Shown here: piece by piece, positions 53,836 to 64,000 of the stretch
Layout: each line of letters opens with the position of its first letter
Position numbering within the stretch: the first letter of the stretch is position 1
Origin: Begonia masoniana
Taxonomy: Eukaryota > Streptophyta > Magnoliopsida > Cucurbitales > Begoniaceae
Reading direction: 5' to 3'
DNA: 64,000 nucleotides
Assembly (NCBI GenBank): GCA_022432975.1
Contig: CM039508.1
Location: 25,151,397-25,215,396, forward strand
Translations under genes and position numbers: made by a program
Notes under the pieces: model-generated
What the model was told of the DNA's origin: nothing
The model's database searches: none
The model's input: only the letters and a program-made list of their open reading frames with translations

Positions 53836-56800
53836 ATGGTTCGAGGAAGGGATCCTAGAGACGACGCTATGGATCGTCTTACGGAGTTATTAGACCGCCA
53901 GTCCCAGCATATGGACCGGCAAGCGCAGCAAATTACGGACCTAGTAAATCGAGAGCAACAGCGAGAGAATCAGAGGGCTCAGGAGCTGGTAGTCCCCAGT
54001 AATCTGGGCATGCAGAGGTTTCAAGGCCTACGGCCTCCAGTATTCGAAGGCCAGTCATCGGATCCGACGCGTGCCGAGGAATGGATCCGGGTGATGGAGG
54101 ACATGTTGGCTTATGCCGAGTTTGGGAACGGGAGCAAGGTGGCGTATGCTACCTTTCACTTAGCGATGGATGCCCGTTTCTGGTGGGATTCCATCAAGGC
54201 AACGACGGACGTATCAGTTATGACTTGGGATCGATTCAAGTTCTTATTCTTCGACAAGTATTTCAGCCGCACAGTGAGAGTGGCCAAAAGGAACGAGTTT
54301 ACGTAGTTGAAACAGACTGGTTCAGTTGCGGAGTATATTCGGAGGTTTGAGGCATTGTCCAGGTTTGCACCTCGTCTTGTCAGCGATAACGAGGAGAAGG
54401 TGCACCAGTTTATGGAGGGACTGAATCCGGAGATACGGATGCATGTTGTGGTCTCAGGTATTATCGACGTACCCTTTTCTGACATCACAGCTAGAGCTCT
54501 GGACATTGAGGCTGCCAGGGCCACTTGTGTTAGACCGAGGGAGCCAGCGAAGGGCTTCTTCCGAGAGATTCGTCCTCAGTCTCGGAATCAGGGATGGCAG
54601 CCTAGAGCACAGCCACCTCAGCCACAGCCTAGGGGTGTGAAGAGACCTCTTGAGGGAGGTAACGATAGAGGCAAGGGAAAGCAAGTACAGGGGGCTCCTC
54701 CGATGCCATGGTGCCCCAGGTGCCAGAAGGAGCATGGTGGCGAGTGCCGAGTTGGCACAAACAAGTGTTATAGATGTGGAGATATTGGCCACTTTGTCAG
54801 AGATTGTCCGCTGCAAGGCCGTGATCAGTTAGGCGGAGATCAGAGGAGAGTTACGCCGAGGATATTCGCACTTATTGAGCCTGGAGATGTTGACAACGAG
54901 GATCAGCCAGCCGTGATAGCAGGTACTATACTGGTTACTGGCGTTCCTGTATTTTCTTTACTAGACACGGGGGCTACACATTCTTTTATTTCCACCACTT
55001 GTGTGTCGAGATTGAGGCTTGCGCCTGAGTTAGCAGAATGCGAGTATAGCGTGATGCTACCTTCAGGAGAGCGTATGCAGTCAGGTCGTATTGTCCAGGG
55101 CAATATTATCTCGGTTGGGGATCGCACCCTTTATGCTCGCCTTATTGTTATGGGCATCGAGCACTATGATCTTATCTTGGGGATGGACTGGCTTGCGCAG
55201 CACTACGCCACCATCGACTGTCGATCCGGGATTGTCACCTTTCGACCTCCGGGTAAAGCTGAGTTTTCTTATCAGGCGATGAGCAGATTGAGTAGCTCGC
55301 CTATTTCTTATTCCATGGAGGTCAACGAGCAGTTCAAAGGTGCGTGCTCTATTTATTTGGCCTCTGTCTTTGATTGTCAGTTGCTCAGCGGATTGAAGCC
55401 GAGCGATATTCCTATTGTCAGAGAGTTTTCTGGCATCTTTCTTGATGATCTTCCCGGATTACCACCGGACCGGGAGATTGAGTTCACTATTGACGTTTAT
55501 CCTAACTCTGCACCGAGGTTTAAGAACCCTTATCGATTGGCACCAGCCGAGTTGAAGGAGTTGAGGACTCAGCTCGACGAATTGTTAGAGAAGGGTTTCA
55601 TCCGACCTAGCGTATCACCCTGGGGTGCGCCCGTTCTGTTTGTTAAAAAGAAAGACGGGACCCTCAGGATGTGTATCGACTACAGGGAGCTGAATAAGCT
55701 CACAGTGAAGAATAAGTATCCACTGCCCCGGATTGACGACTTATTTGATCAGCTACAGGGTGCCCGAGTATTTTCCATGATTGATCTACGCTCGGGTTAC
55801 AATCAGCTGAAGGTCCGGATGGATGATATACCAAAGACGGCCTTCTGAACGAGGTATGGGCATTATGAGTTCCTTGTCATGTCTTTTGGACTCACTAATG
55901 CTCCTGCAGCGTTTATGGATCTGATGAACCGTGTCTTCAGAGAGTACCTGGATAAGTTCGTTGTGGTGTTTATCGACGACATCTTGATTTACTCTAAGAC
56001 GAAGGAAGAGCACGAGGACCATCTGAGGACAGTTCTGAGCACGTTATGTCAGCATCATCTATATCCGAAGTTTTCTAAGTGCGAATTCTGGCTTGACAGA
56101 GTGAGTTTTCTGGGCCATATTATATCACAGGACGGAGTTTCTGTGGATCCGAGCAAGATTCAGGTGGTCAGAGATTGGCCACAGCCGAAGAACGTACGTG
56201 AGGTGCGTGGATTTCTCGGATTGGCCGGTTATTATCGGAAGTTTATAGAGGGATTCTCGAAGATCGCACTTCCTCTTACACGATTGACTCGGAAGAACGA
56301 GAAGTTTGTATGGTCGTCTGCTTGTGATGACAGCTTTATGGAGTTAAAGCAGAGATTGACCACTGCCCCAGTACTGGCGCTACCTGATGAAGGTGTCAGA
56401 TACAGTGTTTATTGTGATGCATCGGGAGTGGGACTCGGTTGTGTATTGATGCAGGAGGGTAGAGTTATTTCTTATGCTTCTCGGCAGTTGAAGCCGTACG
56501 AGCAGAATTACCCCACGCACGACCTCGAGTTAGCAGCTGTGGTCTTCGCACTGAAGATATGGAGGCATTATTTATATGGGCAGCAGTGCGAGATATTTTC
56601 CGACCACAAGAGCTTGAAGTACTTATTTACGCAGAAAGAGCTGAATATGCGACAGAGGCGATGGCTTGAGTTCGTCAATGATTACGATTTTGATATCAAG
56701 TACCACCCAGGAAAGGCGAACAAGGTGGCCGATGCATTGAGTAGAGTGCCTCCTGCGAGTCAGCCATCATTAGCAGCGATGTCAGTTACGCTGCGGTCTG

Positions 56801-58302
56801 AGATTGAGAGATTCGACGTGGAGATAGTGGCAGAGTTGTCTTATATGCTTGCCAACATTTCTCTCAGGCCAACTATTCTTGATCGTATACGCGAGGCTCA
56901 GCAGAGTGATACGGAGTGTATGGAGCTTCGATCGAGCATGACATTGGGAGACTCGTCAGATTTTCATTTATCAGAGGATGGTATTCTGAAGTTCAGGCAT
57001 AGGTGGTACGTGCCTAGTGACGAGGATCTAAAGAAGGAGATATTGGCCGAGGCACATTCTTCGGCATATTCTGTGCACCCGGGAAGTACCAAGATGTACC
57101 GGGATTTGAGACAGCACTTCTGGTGGCCGAACAAGAAGAGGGAGGTTGCCAAGTACGTTGAGACCTGCCTAGTATGTCAGCAGGTAAAGGCTGAGCACCA
57201 GAGACCCGCTGGGACACTATTACCACTGCCGATTCCGGAGTGGAAGTGGGAGCAGATCTCCATGGATTTCATTGTGGGGCTCCCGAGGACTACGCGAGGC
57301 CATGACGGCATTTGGGTTATTGTGGACCGATTGACAAAGTCGGCTCACTTTTTGCCTGTGAAGATGACGTCTTCTATGGATCAGCTCGCAGAGCTCTATG
57401 TACAGGAGATTGTGAAGTTACACGGAGTGCCGGTTTCTATTGTCTCGGATCGAGATCCGAGGTTTACATCGAAGTTCTAGAAGAGTTTGCATAGAGCTAT
57501 GGGGACTCAGCTTAACTTCAGCACGGCGTTTCATCCTCAGACTGATGGTCAGACAGAGAGGACGAATCAGATTTTGGAGGATATGCTCAGAGCGTGTGTG
57601 CTTGAGTTTCAGGGATCGTGGAGCAGGTATTTGCCACTGATCGAGTTCTCGTACAACAACAGCTTCCAGGCTACTATCGGTATGGCTCCGTATGAAGCCT
57701 TATATGGTCGAAAGTGCAGATCTCCGCTGTATTGGGACGAGGTTGGCGAGGCCAGCGTCGTTGGACCTGAGATTCTGCAGCAGACGGCAGAGAAGATTGC
57801 CGTTATCCGACAGCGCATTGAGGTAGCTCAGAGCAGACAGAAGAACTATGCTGACACCAGACGGAGAGAGCTAGAGTTCGAGGAAGGTGACGAGGTTTAC
57901 CTTAAAGTTTCTCCGTTCAAAGGAGTTGCGAGATTCGGAAGGAGGGGTAAGTTAAACCCTCGATATGTGGGACCCTTTCCTATTCTGAAGAGGATCGGGA
58001 AGTTGGCGTACAGATTGCAGCTTCCGGCTTCTATGGAGGGTATCCACGACGTATTTCATGTATCTATGCTTCGGAAGTGCTTGCGCGATCCGTCGCATAT
58101 CGTAGAGGCCACAGAGATCGAGGTGCAGCCTACCTTGAGCTATGAGGTGAGGCCAGTACGTATTTTGGAGCATTCCATCAAGGTTCTACGCAACAAAGAA
58201 ATTCCGCTAGTCAAAGTTCTATGGCGGAATCACGAGGTGGAAGAGGCTACCTGGGAGCGACAGCAGGATATGATGACTAAGTATCCTGATCTGTTTGTGT
58301 AA
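53836..58302 (+). pseudogene. Chromovirus gag-pol polyprotein with three in-frame stops
   Basis: One frame of 1489 codons starting MVRGRDPRDDAMDRLTELLD. Domains in order: Retrotrans_gag (about residues 65-205); CX2C-type fingers with the [14 protein letters not shown] knuckle at 311; protease [11 protein letters not shown] with Asp377; RT with FIDD at 712-715; RNase H with YCDASG around Asp861; integrase His1081 and Cys1111-x2-Cys; DDE core Asp1144, Asp1205, Glu1241 (Dx60Dx35E); chromodomain-like tail from about 1440. Breaks are TAG 54304-54306 in gag, TGA 55846-55848 in RT and TAG 57478-57480 in integrase. No indels disturb the frame. As it stands only a truncated Gag could be made. Confidence 0.97.
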
Positions 58303-58342
58303 TTTAATTTTGTGGACAAAATTCTGAATAAGGAGGGTAGAA

Positions 58343-60908
58343 TGTAATATCCGGTTTGTACGGACCTTTGATTATATTATTATTATATTATTAGTGGCAT
58401 TTTTGGTAAATATGTCAAATCAGGTCCGTTTCACAAAAGGAAAGCGTCATTACGATTCTAACGAATAATAAGAATTTTAAGGAATTTACGGAAATTTTCG
58501 GAGATCAAACACTACATTCCGAGTAAATACGCTTTTCGTAATGTAAAAGACGTTCTCGTAAAAATAGCAAACGAGGTCCAAATTGCGAACGGACAGTTTT
58601 AATAAATCCCTGGCAATGAATAGAAGTTGTTGGCAAAATATGGAACTTTCGAGAATCCGAATAGTTGGACGATTAACGAACCGAAGGACGAAACAAAATA
58701 GAAATAAGAGCTAAGGGCAATTTGGTAATTTGCCAAATCAAATTATTAAATAACCTCACTTTTCTCTCTTTTCTTCACTTCCTCTCTTTCTCTTCTCTGG
58801 AATTCACGAACAGAGAGCTTTCTCTCACGCGAGCCGCCGACGCCTTTCCCTATTCCGACTCCGTCCGACCTCCGATCAACCCGTTTTCTTCACGGTTTCT
58901 CATCCTCTCGCTACCCTCAGTATGTACCTACAATCTCTGAACGTTTATTTCGAGTTCTCGGTTCGATTTAGAGTTAGGGTTTCAAATTAGGGTTTCGGTA
59001 TTTTTCGCTAAAAACGCAAATTAGGGCTCGTAATTAATAGGTTAGCCTCGATTAAGTATATATCGAACGTATTGAACGTTATTGGACGAAGAAAAGTCGA
59101 TTTGTGAAAAAGTTATAAATTGGTAAAATTTCGGGTTTTAGGGGAAAACTCGTTAACTTGGATAATCGAGCTATAACTAATGTTCGAAAAGCTTTAATTA
59201 GCTAAGTGAAGAATTTAGGAGAATTCTTTAGCTAAGTTTTGAAATTTGGACATTTATGGTTTAAATTGGTTTTAACGGCAAATATCGTGTTTTGTCTCAG
59301 ACACGACTCCCGTGGACGAAGTTTGAAATCCAGCGCGCTCAAGGTAAGTTCTCGTGACTTGCTTGACCGAAAGGTCTACACCATACTTCGTCGTCGCATC
59401 AAGGATCCTTGAGGGTTCCTTGTTTTACGTTGTTTAGGTTGGGTAGTTAGGTTAATTGTTTATAGGTTATGTTATACTGTCTGCTGATATGAACTGTTTG
59501 TTTACTTTCCGCTGATATGAACTGTTCATGCATCACGGTTTTCGAAAGTCATGAAAAGGAATTTCTGCACGTGTTTTTAAGAAAAGGAACGTATATCTGA
59601 AATGAAATCTGTAACGGAATCTGAATGAATAAACGTAATCTGTCTGTTTCTGGTCACGCGGGATGGGGCTCAGGCACGGCTGTGCGTGTTGCAAGCGTGT
59701 ACCCCCCCTCTCTAGGTGGAAAGGGTAGTCCGACCGCTGGATGGGCCCTCTCCGCTTAGTGGGTAGAGGTTTCGGTGACAATTCTGTCTGTCTGTGACGT
59801 AATGAATCTGTAAATCTGTAAATCTGTGATCTGAATCTGAATCTGTCATGCATGTTTTCTGAACGACATCTGCACGCATGCATCTGCATTTACGTAGCTT
59901 ACTGAGATTTCAATATCTCATATGTGTCTGTATGGTGTAGGTGATCTGCTAGGTGACGTAGATCCAGGTGAGGACGACGTTCCTCCTCCTGATGTCGGAG
60001 GCAGTTGATGGATGATGCTCGTGGGAGTGCGCTGAGTAGTCGAGGCGCGATACGACCCGTGGGGATGTATGTATGGACTCTGGGGTTATTTTGGGATGTA
60101 TTGATCTGATAATTGTATAGAATATTTAGGTTGTTTGGATCTGGATAGGACTTAGATAACGTTTTGGTAATTGTATGTAAAACGTTTTGGTTTAAATGCT
60201 TAAGTTATATGAAAAATGTTTTGAAATGTTGTTTGTAGGTTGATACGGATAGCTCGGTTTTTAGAGCTATCCACGCAGTTGGATTTCGCAAAGTCTGACT
60301 CGAGTCGATTGAATTTAGAATACGTTTTAGTTTTAATGGGTGGAGTTGAGATTTAGGTTGTGAATCATGGCAATGTCAATGTAAAGGAGGAATGTCGTGC
60401 TCTCTGGAAATCGGATTCCAGAGAGCTATGTTGTAAAGTGTTATATGAAGTAAATTGCATTAAGTGTCGAAGTGGTGAAATGGTGAAGTGGAGAAGAGAG
60501 AGGATCGCTGCATAGTGCAGCGATCGATCTCTGCTATTCAGCAGAGATCGATCGCCGCCCTTATGCTTGGGTGCAGCGATCGATCTCTGCTGAAAGCAGA
60601 GATCGATCGCTTGTAGCAAGCAAGCCTCCAGCGATCGATCTCTGCCAATTGCAGAGATCGATCGCCCCTTCCCCTTTTTGCCAAACGGACGGTTCTGCCC
60701 TCCCATTTCTAAATTGTTTTAAATAAGTTTTATTAATAGTTTTAGTTTATATTTCAAATGATTTACCAAACGAATTTCGATTTCGATTCCGGTTTCGGTT
60801 TCGATTTCAAGTCCGCTTTAATGTTACGTTTTAAAGTTTTATTTAAAATGTAAAAATAAAAATGAAAAATTTATACGGGTAAATGGGTACGGACTCAGGG
60901 GTGTTACA
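58343..60908 (+). mobile_element. 3' LTR (family delta)
   Basis: 2566 bp. It has 28 bp more than the 5' LTR at about 59498-59525, where a CTGATATGAACTGTT segment is present twice; otherwise it is nearly identical. Intron-like block 59344-59940. Confidence 0.95.
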
Positions 60909-60913
60909 GATTT

Positions 60914-61790
60914 GGTACGATTTGCTGTGCTTCGAGTTTCCATGATTAATGGGATGCTTTCCTGAATTTTTTGATGACTATCTGAGTTGTTACGAAAATT
61001 TTCCTAAAGTGTCACACGGAGTGTCACACAACCGAATTAGTTAAGATTTGTTTTCCTTATTTCTTGCGAAGTTAAATCTGATTTGGTAATTGAACGAATT
61101 GAAGATATGGAAGTTACCAAGGCTATTTAAGGTTTTCGTTTTTTGTGAAAACTGATTGACGACGGAGTTTTGTTTTTCGCGTGAGAAGGTTTCTTCGTTT
61201 TTTCGAGCCGTCGCTTTTCTTTCACACCCTACGTTTCTGCGTATGGGTTTGTGATTGTTTTACACACTCGACCTATCAGTGGATTTCATCGTTTTATTGA
61301 GTGTGTTGATTATTGCATCCGAAGACTTCGTTCTGGTGTTCCAGGAGGTGTCCCAGGAGGCAATATTCTTTGTTCTTCATTGAAGCTCAGTCTCGGAAGG
61401 AGGCTGCATCCGAACTCGGGAGGAGTTCTATTTTCAGACAAGGGGAGCTTGTCATTCTTGATCGTGAGCGAGGGGATCTTGCCATAACACGGGTTTCGAG
61501 AGGAACCAACAACAGGGGGATCTTGTTGTTATCTAGATTTCGGGAGAGGTCGTTCTAAAGTCGAGGGGATCTCGCAAAAACAGTTTCCTTGGGGAAGTTA
61601 GCTTGAGGCGGCGACAAAGATAAGAGGGAGTCTTTATTTGTATAAGTCCGATTGTCTTGTAATTTCGTGAACTCAAAGAAATATTTTTATATCTGGGCGT
61701 GACCCCGCAGACGTAGGCTGGTTGCCGAACTGCGTTAACAACCTCCTGTCTCATTTATTTCCGCATTTTTATATTGTCCATCATTACATT
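60914..61790 (+). mobile_element. Copia-type LTR remainder (promoter to U5)
   Basis: GGCTATTTAAGG near 61123 is a TATA candidate. Three or four GGGGATCT(T/C)G repeats lie at 61440-61570. The end GACGTAGGCTGGTTGCCGAA ... ATTTATTTCCGCA resembles the U5 of plant Copia (Angela/SIRE-like) LTRs. No gene seen. The exact LTR end is not resolved. Confidence 0.5.
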
Positions 61791-62640
61791 AAAAATCGGT
61801 GTCACACGAGGATCCTTGTGTGACATCGCATAACTGATCTTAAACTTTCAATATTGAGCATTTGTAATAGGTGTTAGAGAATTGAAGTGTTCTTACAATA
61901 AAATATTTACAACTTTCAGTATTTTATCGGAAGTAAAATAAAAAAAATACTTATGTAAATAAATAAAAAATTAAAAAGTAAATGAGCAATAACTAGAACA
62001 ACTTGTTCTCGAAAAATGTATATAACCTCATGCTCCACTGCTTGTGCATGCCCCGGTAATTTCTTTGAGTTTCATTCTTGCAAACATAAAGTGAAGAGAT
62101 TTATGTGGGGGAAATAAATTTTGAGTTTCAAAATCCAAAATTGAAAGGTTTACAAAACTAGCACCGCAACTTTATGTCGCGAGCTCCATAGACCCATTGC
62201 AGATTGCAATGGGCATTTCCGTTTATGTCGTGGGAACTCAACAAACTTGAAGGTTTGGGTCAGCACATCTCTTTTACTAGCACCACATAGTAGAGCTCTC
62301 GGGTTTGAAACCGAAGAGCACTAATAAGTCAGCGTCACACCATTGTGCGGCACGTCGTGGAACCTCGACTTAAACTGTGAATAAACTATTTTGACCAGCA
62401 CGACGTCAAAAGAACATCGCAAGGTCGTAGTGTCGTTGCAGCACCAAGTTTTGGGTCTGAGTGCCAATTTTGGTATTGGCACAACTTTTGACGTAATCAC
62501 CATTAACTACTCTTTAAAATAATCAGCTACTTCAAAAATCAAGTGTTTCATAAATTAATATTTTGAAAGTAATTTTATATAAAAAGGAGTTCGATATATT
62601 TAATTGTTTTCAAAACTATAAGAACGTATTTTTTTTTAAA
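61791..62640. other. Intergenic, no gene seen
   Basis: Contains an imperfect palindrome TGTCACACGAGG...CCTTGTGTGACA at 61800-61826; otherwise unremarkable AT-rich sequence. Confidence 0.5.
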
Positions 62641-63480
62641 GGTAATTATCGATCTGAACTCTGTACTTTACACTCTTTTTCAATTCGCCCCTGTACTAAA
62701 AAATTGGCAAATCGAACCATGTACTTTGATTCTGTTATCAATTTTGACCTTCTATCAACAATTTCATTAAACACTCATTTAAAAAATTACCAAACAATCT
62801 TGGATTCAGTTGAAATTTTTAACACATATTCACTACTTAATGAGAAGATAATCTAGAAATTTTCGTTATTTTTTAACACATGTACGATTTATTGTAATTT
62901 TATTTTATTATTTTATAAAAATATTATAATAAATCATAAAATTTTAGAAAATCACGAAAAATTTTCAATTATCTACTCATAATAGGTTGAATATGTGGAA
63001 AAGTTTTCAAATAAATCAAATATCGTTTTGCAGTTTTTTAAAAATTAATTTATAAAATAAAGAAGAAACTGAGATTAATTTAAACAAATACCAAACGATA
63101 TTTGATTTATTTGAAAATTTTCTAGATATTCAACCTATCATGGGTAGATAATAGAAAAATTTTGTGATTTTTTAAAATTTGTATGATTTATTATAATAGT
63201 TTTATAAAATATTAAAATAAAATTACAATAAATCGTACATGTGTTAAAAAATAACAAAAATTTTCAGATTATCTACTCAATAAATAGTGAACATGTGGTA
63301 AAAATTTCAACTGAATCCAAGATCGTTTGGTAATTTTTTAAATGAGAGTTTAATGAAATTGTTGATAGAAAGTCAAAATTGATAACAGAATCAAAGTACA
63401 ATGTTCAGTTTGCTAGTTTTTTTAGTATAGGGGCAAATTGAAAAAATATATATAGTACGAGATTCAAATCAATAATTACT
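62641..63480. mobile_element. Fold-back element with ~385-bp inverted arms
   Basis: The left arm (GGTAATTATCGATCTGAAC...) and right arm (...AATCAATAATTACT) are inverted repeats of each other with moderate divergence, around a ~70-bp AT-rich spacer near 63060. A possible 9-bp TSD TTTTTTTAA lies at 62631-62639 and 63482-63490, but is low complexity. Long arms, 9-bp TSD and no coding capacity fit a non-autonomous MULE-type or fold-back element. Confidence 0.85.
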
Positions 63481-63673
63481 CTTTTTTTTAATTTATGACT
63501 TAGTGAATATCATAAATTACTCATCATATTATACATCTCAATAAGATATAATAAATTTCTTGTGCAAATAATCACTTTTAATTCCCAAATTTTTACACTA
63601 CACAAAAATCATATACAAAAGAAAACGTTCTGATGCGATCGATCAAACCCGTCGACCCGAGATTAACCATTTC
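63481..63673. other. AT-rich flank, no gene seen
   Basis: Nothing recognised. Confidence 0.5.
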
Positions 63674-64000
63674 TGTAACACCCGGTATTTTGGCCATGGA
63701 ATTATCCCTTGAATTATCGATTTGGGATTATTTCACTATTAATATAGTGAATATTTTATCGAACTTGAGGGAGAAACCAAGCTGAGGTGTAACCGAAACA
63801 ACGAACTAAATAACAATTTAGTTGGAAACCAAAGAGGGGCAATTTAGGAAGCAATTAAGGTTGGTGGAAGTAAACTAATGGAGGATTGACATTTGGCAAC
63901 TTGTTGAAGAAGACAAGCATTCTCTCTCCCTTTGTGCCTTCTTCTCTCTCTGCTACGTGAAAACCTTGCATTTTTCCCATCTTTCTTCTCTGTTATTCTT
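63674..64000 (+). mobile_element. 5' part of another TGTAACACCCGG LTR, cut by the window end
   Basis: Starts TGTAACACCCGGTATTTTGG after ATTTC. It has the CT-rich leader (CTCTCTCCC...CTTCTCTCTCTGC) seen at the same relative place in the other families. The intron-like block would lie beyond the window. Confidence 0.7.

Larger units (their letters stand above)
51134..60908 (+). mobile_element. Young full-length chromovirus (Tekay/Del-like), TSD GATTT
   Basis: Two delta LTRs, PBS 53676-53687, one long gag-pol frame with three in-frame stops, and polypurine tract AAGGAGGGTAGAA (58330-58342). TSD GATTT lies at 51129-51133 and 60909-60913. I counted seven LTR-LTR substitutions, all transitions, plus one 28-bp indel, about 0.28% divergence. 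It is the youngest element in the window. Confidence 0.97.

Noticed and set aside
54304..54306. Programmed stop-codon readthrough producing Gag-Pol
   Set aside because: The stop is inside the Gag domain rather than at the Gag-Pol border, two further stops follow, and no known readthrough context is present.
61251..61558. Two overlapping + strand frames
   Set aside because: They cover GGGGATCTTG-type repeats in a Copia-like LTR; no homology and no conserved start.
62563..62856. 97-codon + strand frame
   Set aside because: Falls across the end and left arm of the fold-back element; AT-rich with no recognisable features.

Overview
This is a heterochromatic, transposon-packed window from a plant nuclear genome, very probably a eudicot. 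The evidence is the repeated LTRs primed by initiator tRNA-Met, chromodomain Ty3/gypsy polyproteins, Mutator-like and Copia remains, GT-AG introns, and remnants of a plant SPX-MFS (PHT5-type vacuolar phosphate transporter) gene. There is one 100-base assembly gap (13659-13758). No intact host gene is present. Species cannot be named from this sequence.

The main structure, reconstructed from target-site duplications (TSDs) and restored reading continuity, is a stack of insertions about five levels deep. Level 0 is an SPX-MFS gene on the + strand: one exon at 1423-1609, others at 45695-45762 and 48962-49167. Level 1 is a Mutator-like element (MULE) starting at 1610 inside the first exon; its minus-strand transposase survives as 45222-44807 plus 6554-5940. 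Level 2 is a composite minus-strand LTR element, 6560-44801, that split the transposase (TSD CTCTT). It carries three LTRs of two subfamilies, a broken Gag and an unknown repeat-built protein. Level 3 insertions into it are a solo LTR at 12083-19293 (TSD AAAAT), a non-coding LTR element at 21575-31431, and a Tekay/Del-like chromovirus at 32657-44348 (TSD TTAAG). Level 4 is a solo LTR at 25232-27313 (TSD ATTAT), a solo LTR with a 45-bp minisatellite at 36649-39650 (TSD AGATC), and a gap-truncated LTR element at about 14041-18612. A separate solo LTR at 3009-5762 (TSD TCACC) sits in the MULE's own minisatellite.

Right of the stack, an internally deleted Copia element (45763-48961) sits in an SPX-MFS exon. 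Then follow a Copia relic, a second full-length chromovirus (51134-60908, TSD GATTT, nearly identical LTRs, three in-frame stops) inserted in a Copia-type LTR, a fold-back element (62641-63480), and the start of another LTR at 63674.

The most interesting signal is shared by all the long TGTAACACCC/TGTAATATCC LTRs although they are otherwise strongly diverged. Each has a predicted intron-like block (AG|GTAAG near the middle, TGTAG|G 480-1014 bp later) whose 5' end carries a short stem-loop. The loop is UUCG-type in some families and GAAA in another while the stem stays paired, and CTACAYCA follows. In one family the block also holds an array of hairpins of strict 7-11-7 geometry with changing stems and conserved loops. 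A second, family-specific palindromic array lies just before each LTR 3' end. This looks like a conserved, undescribed RNA-structure module in the LTR leader.
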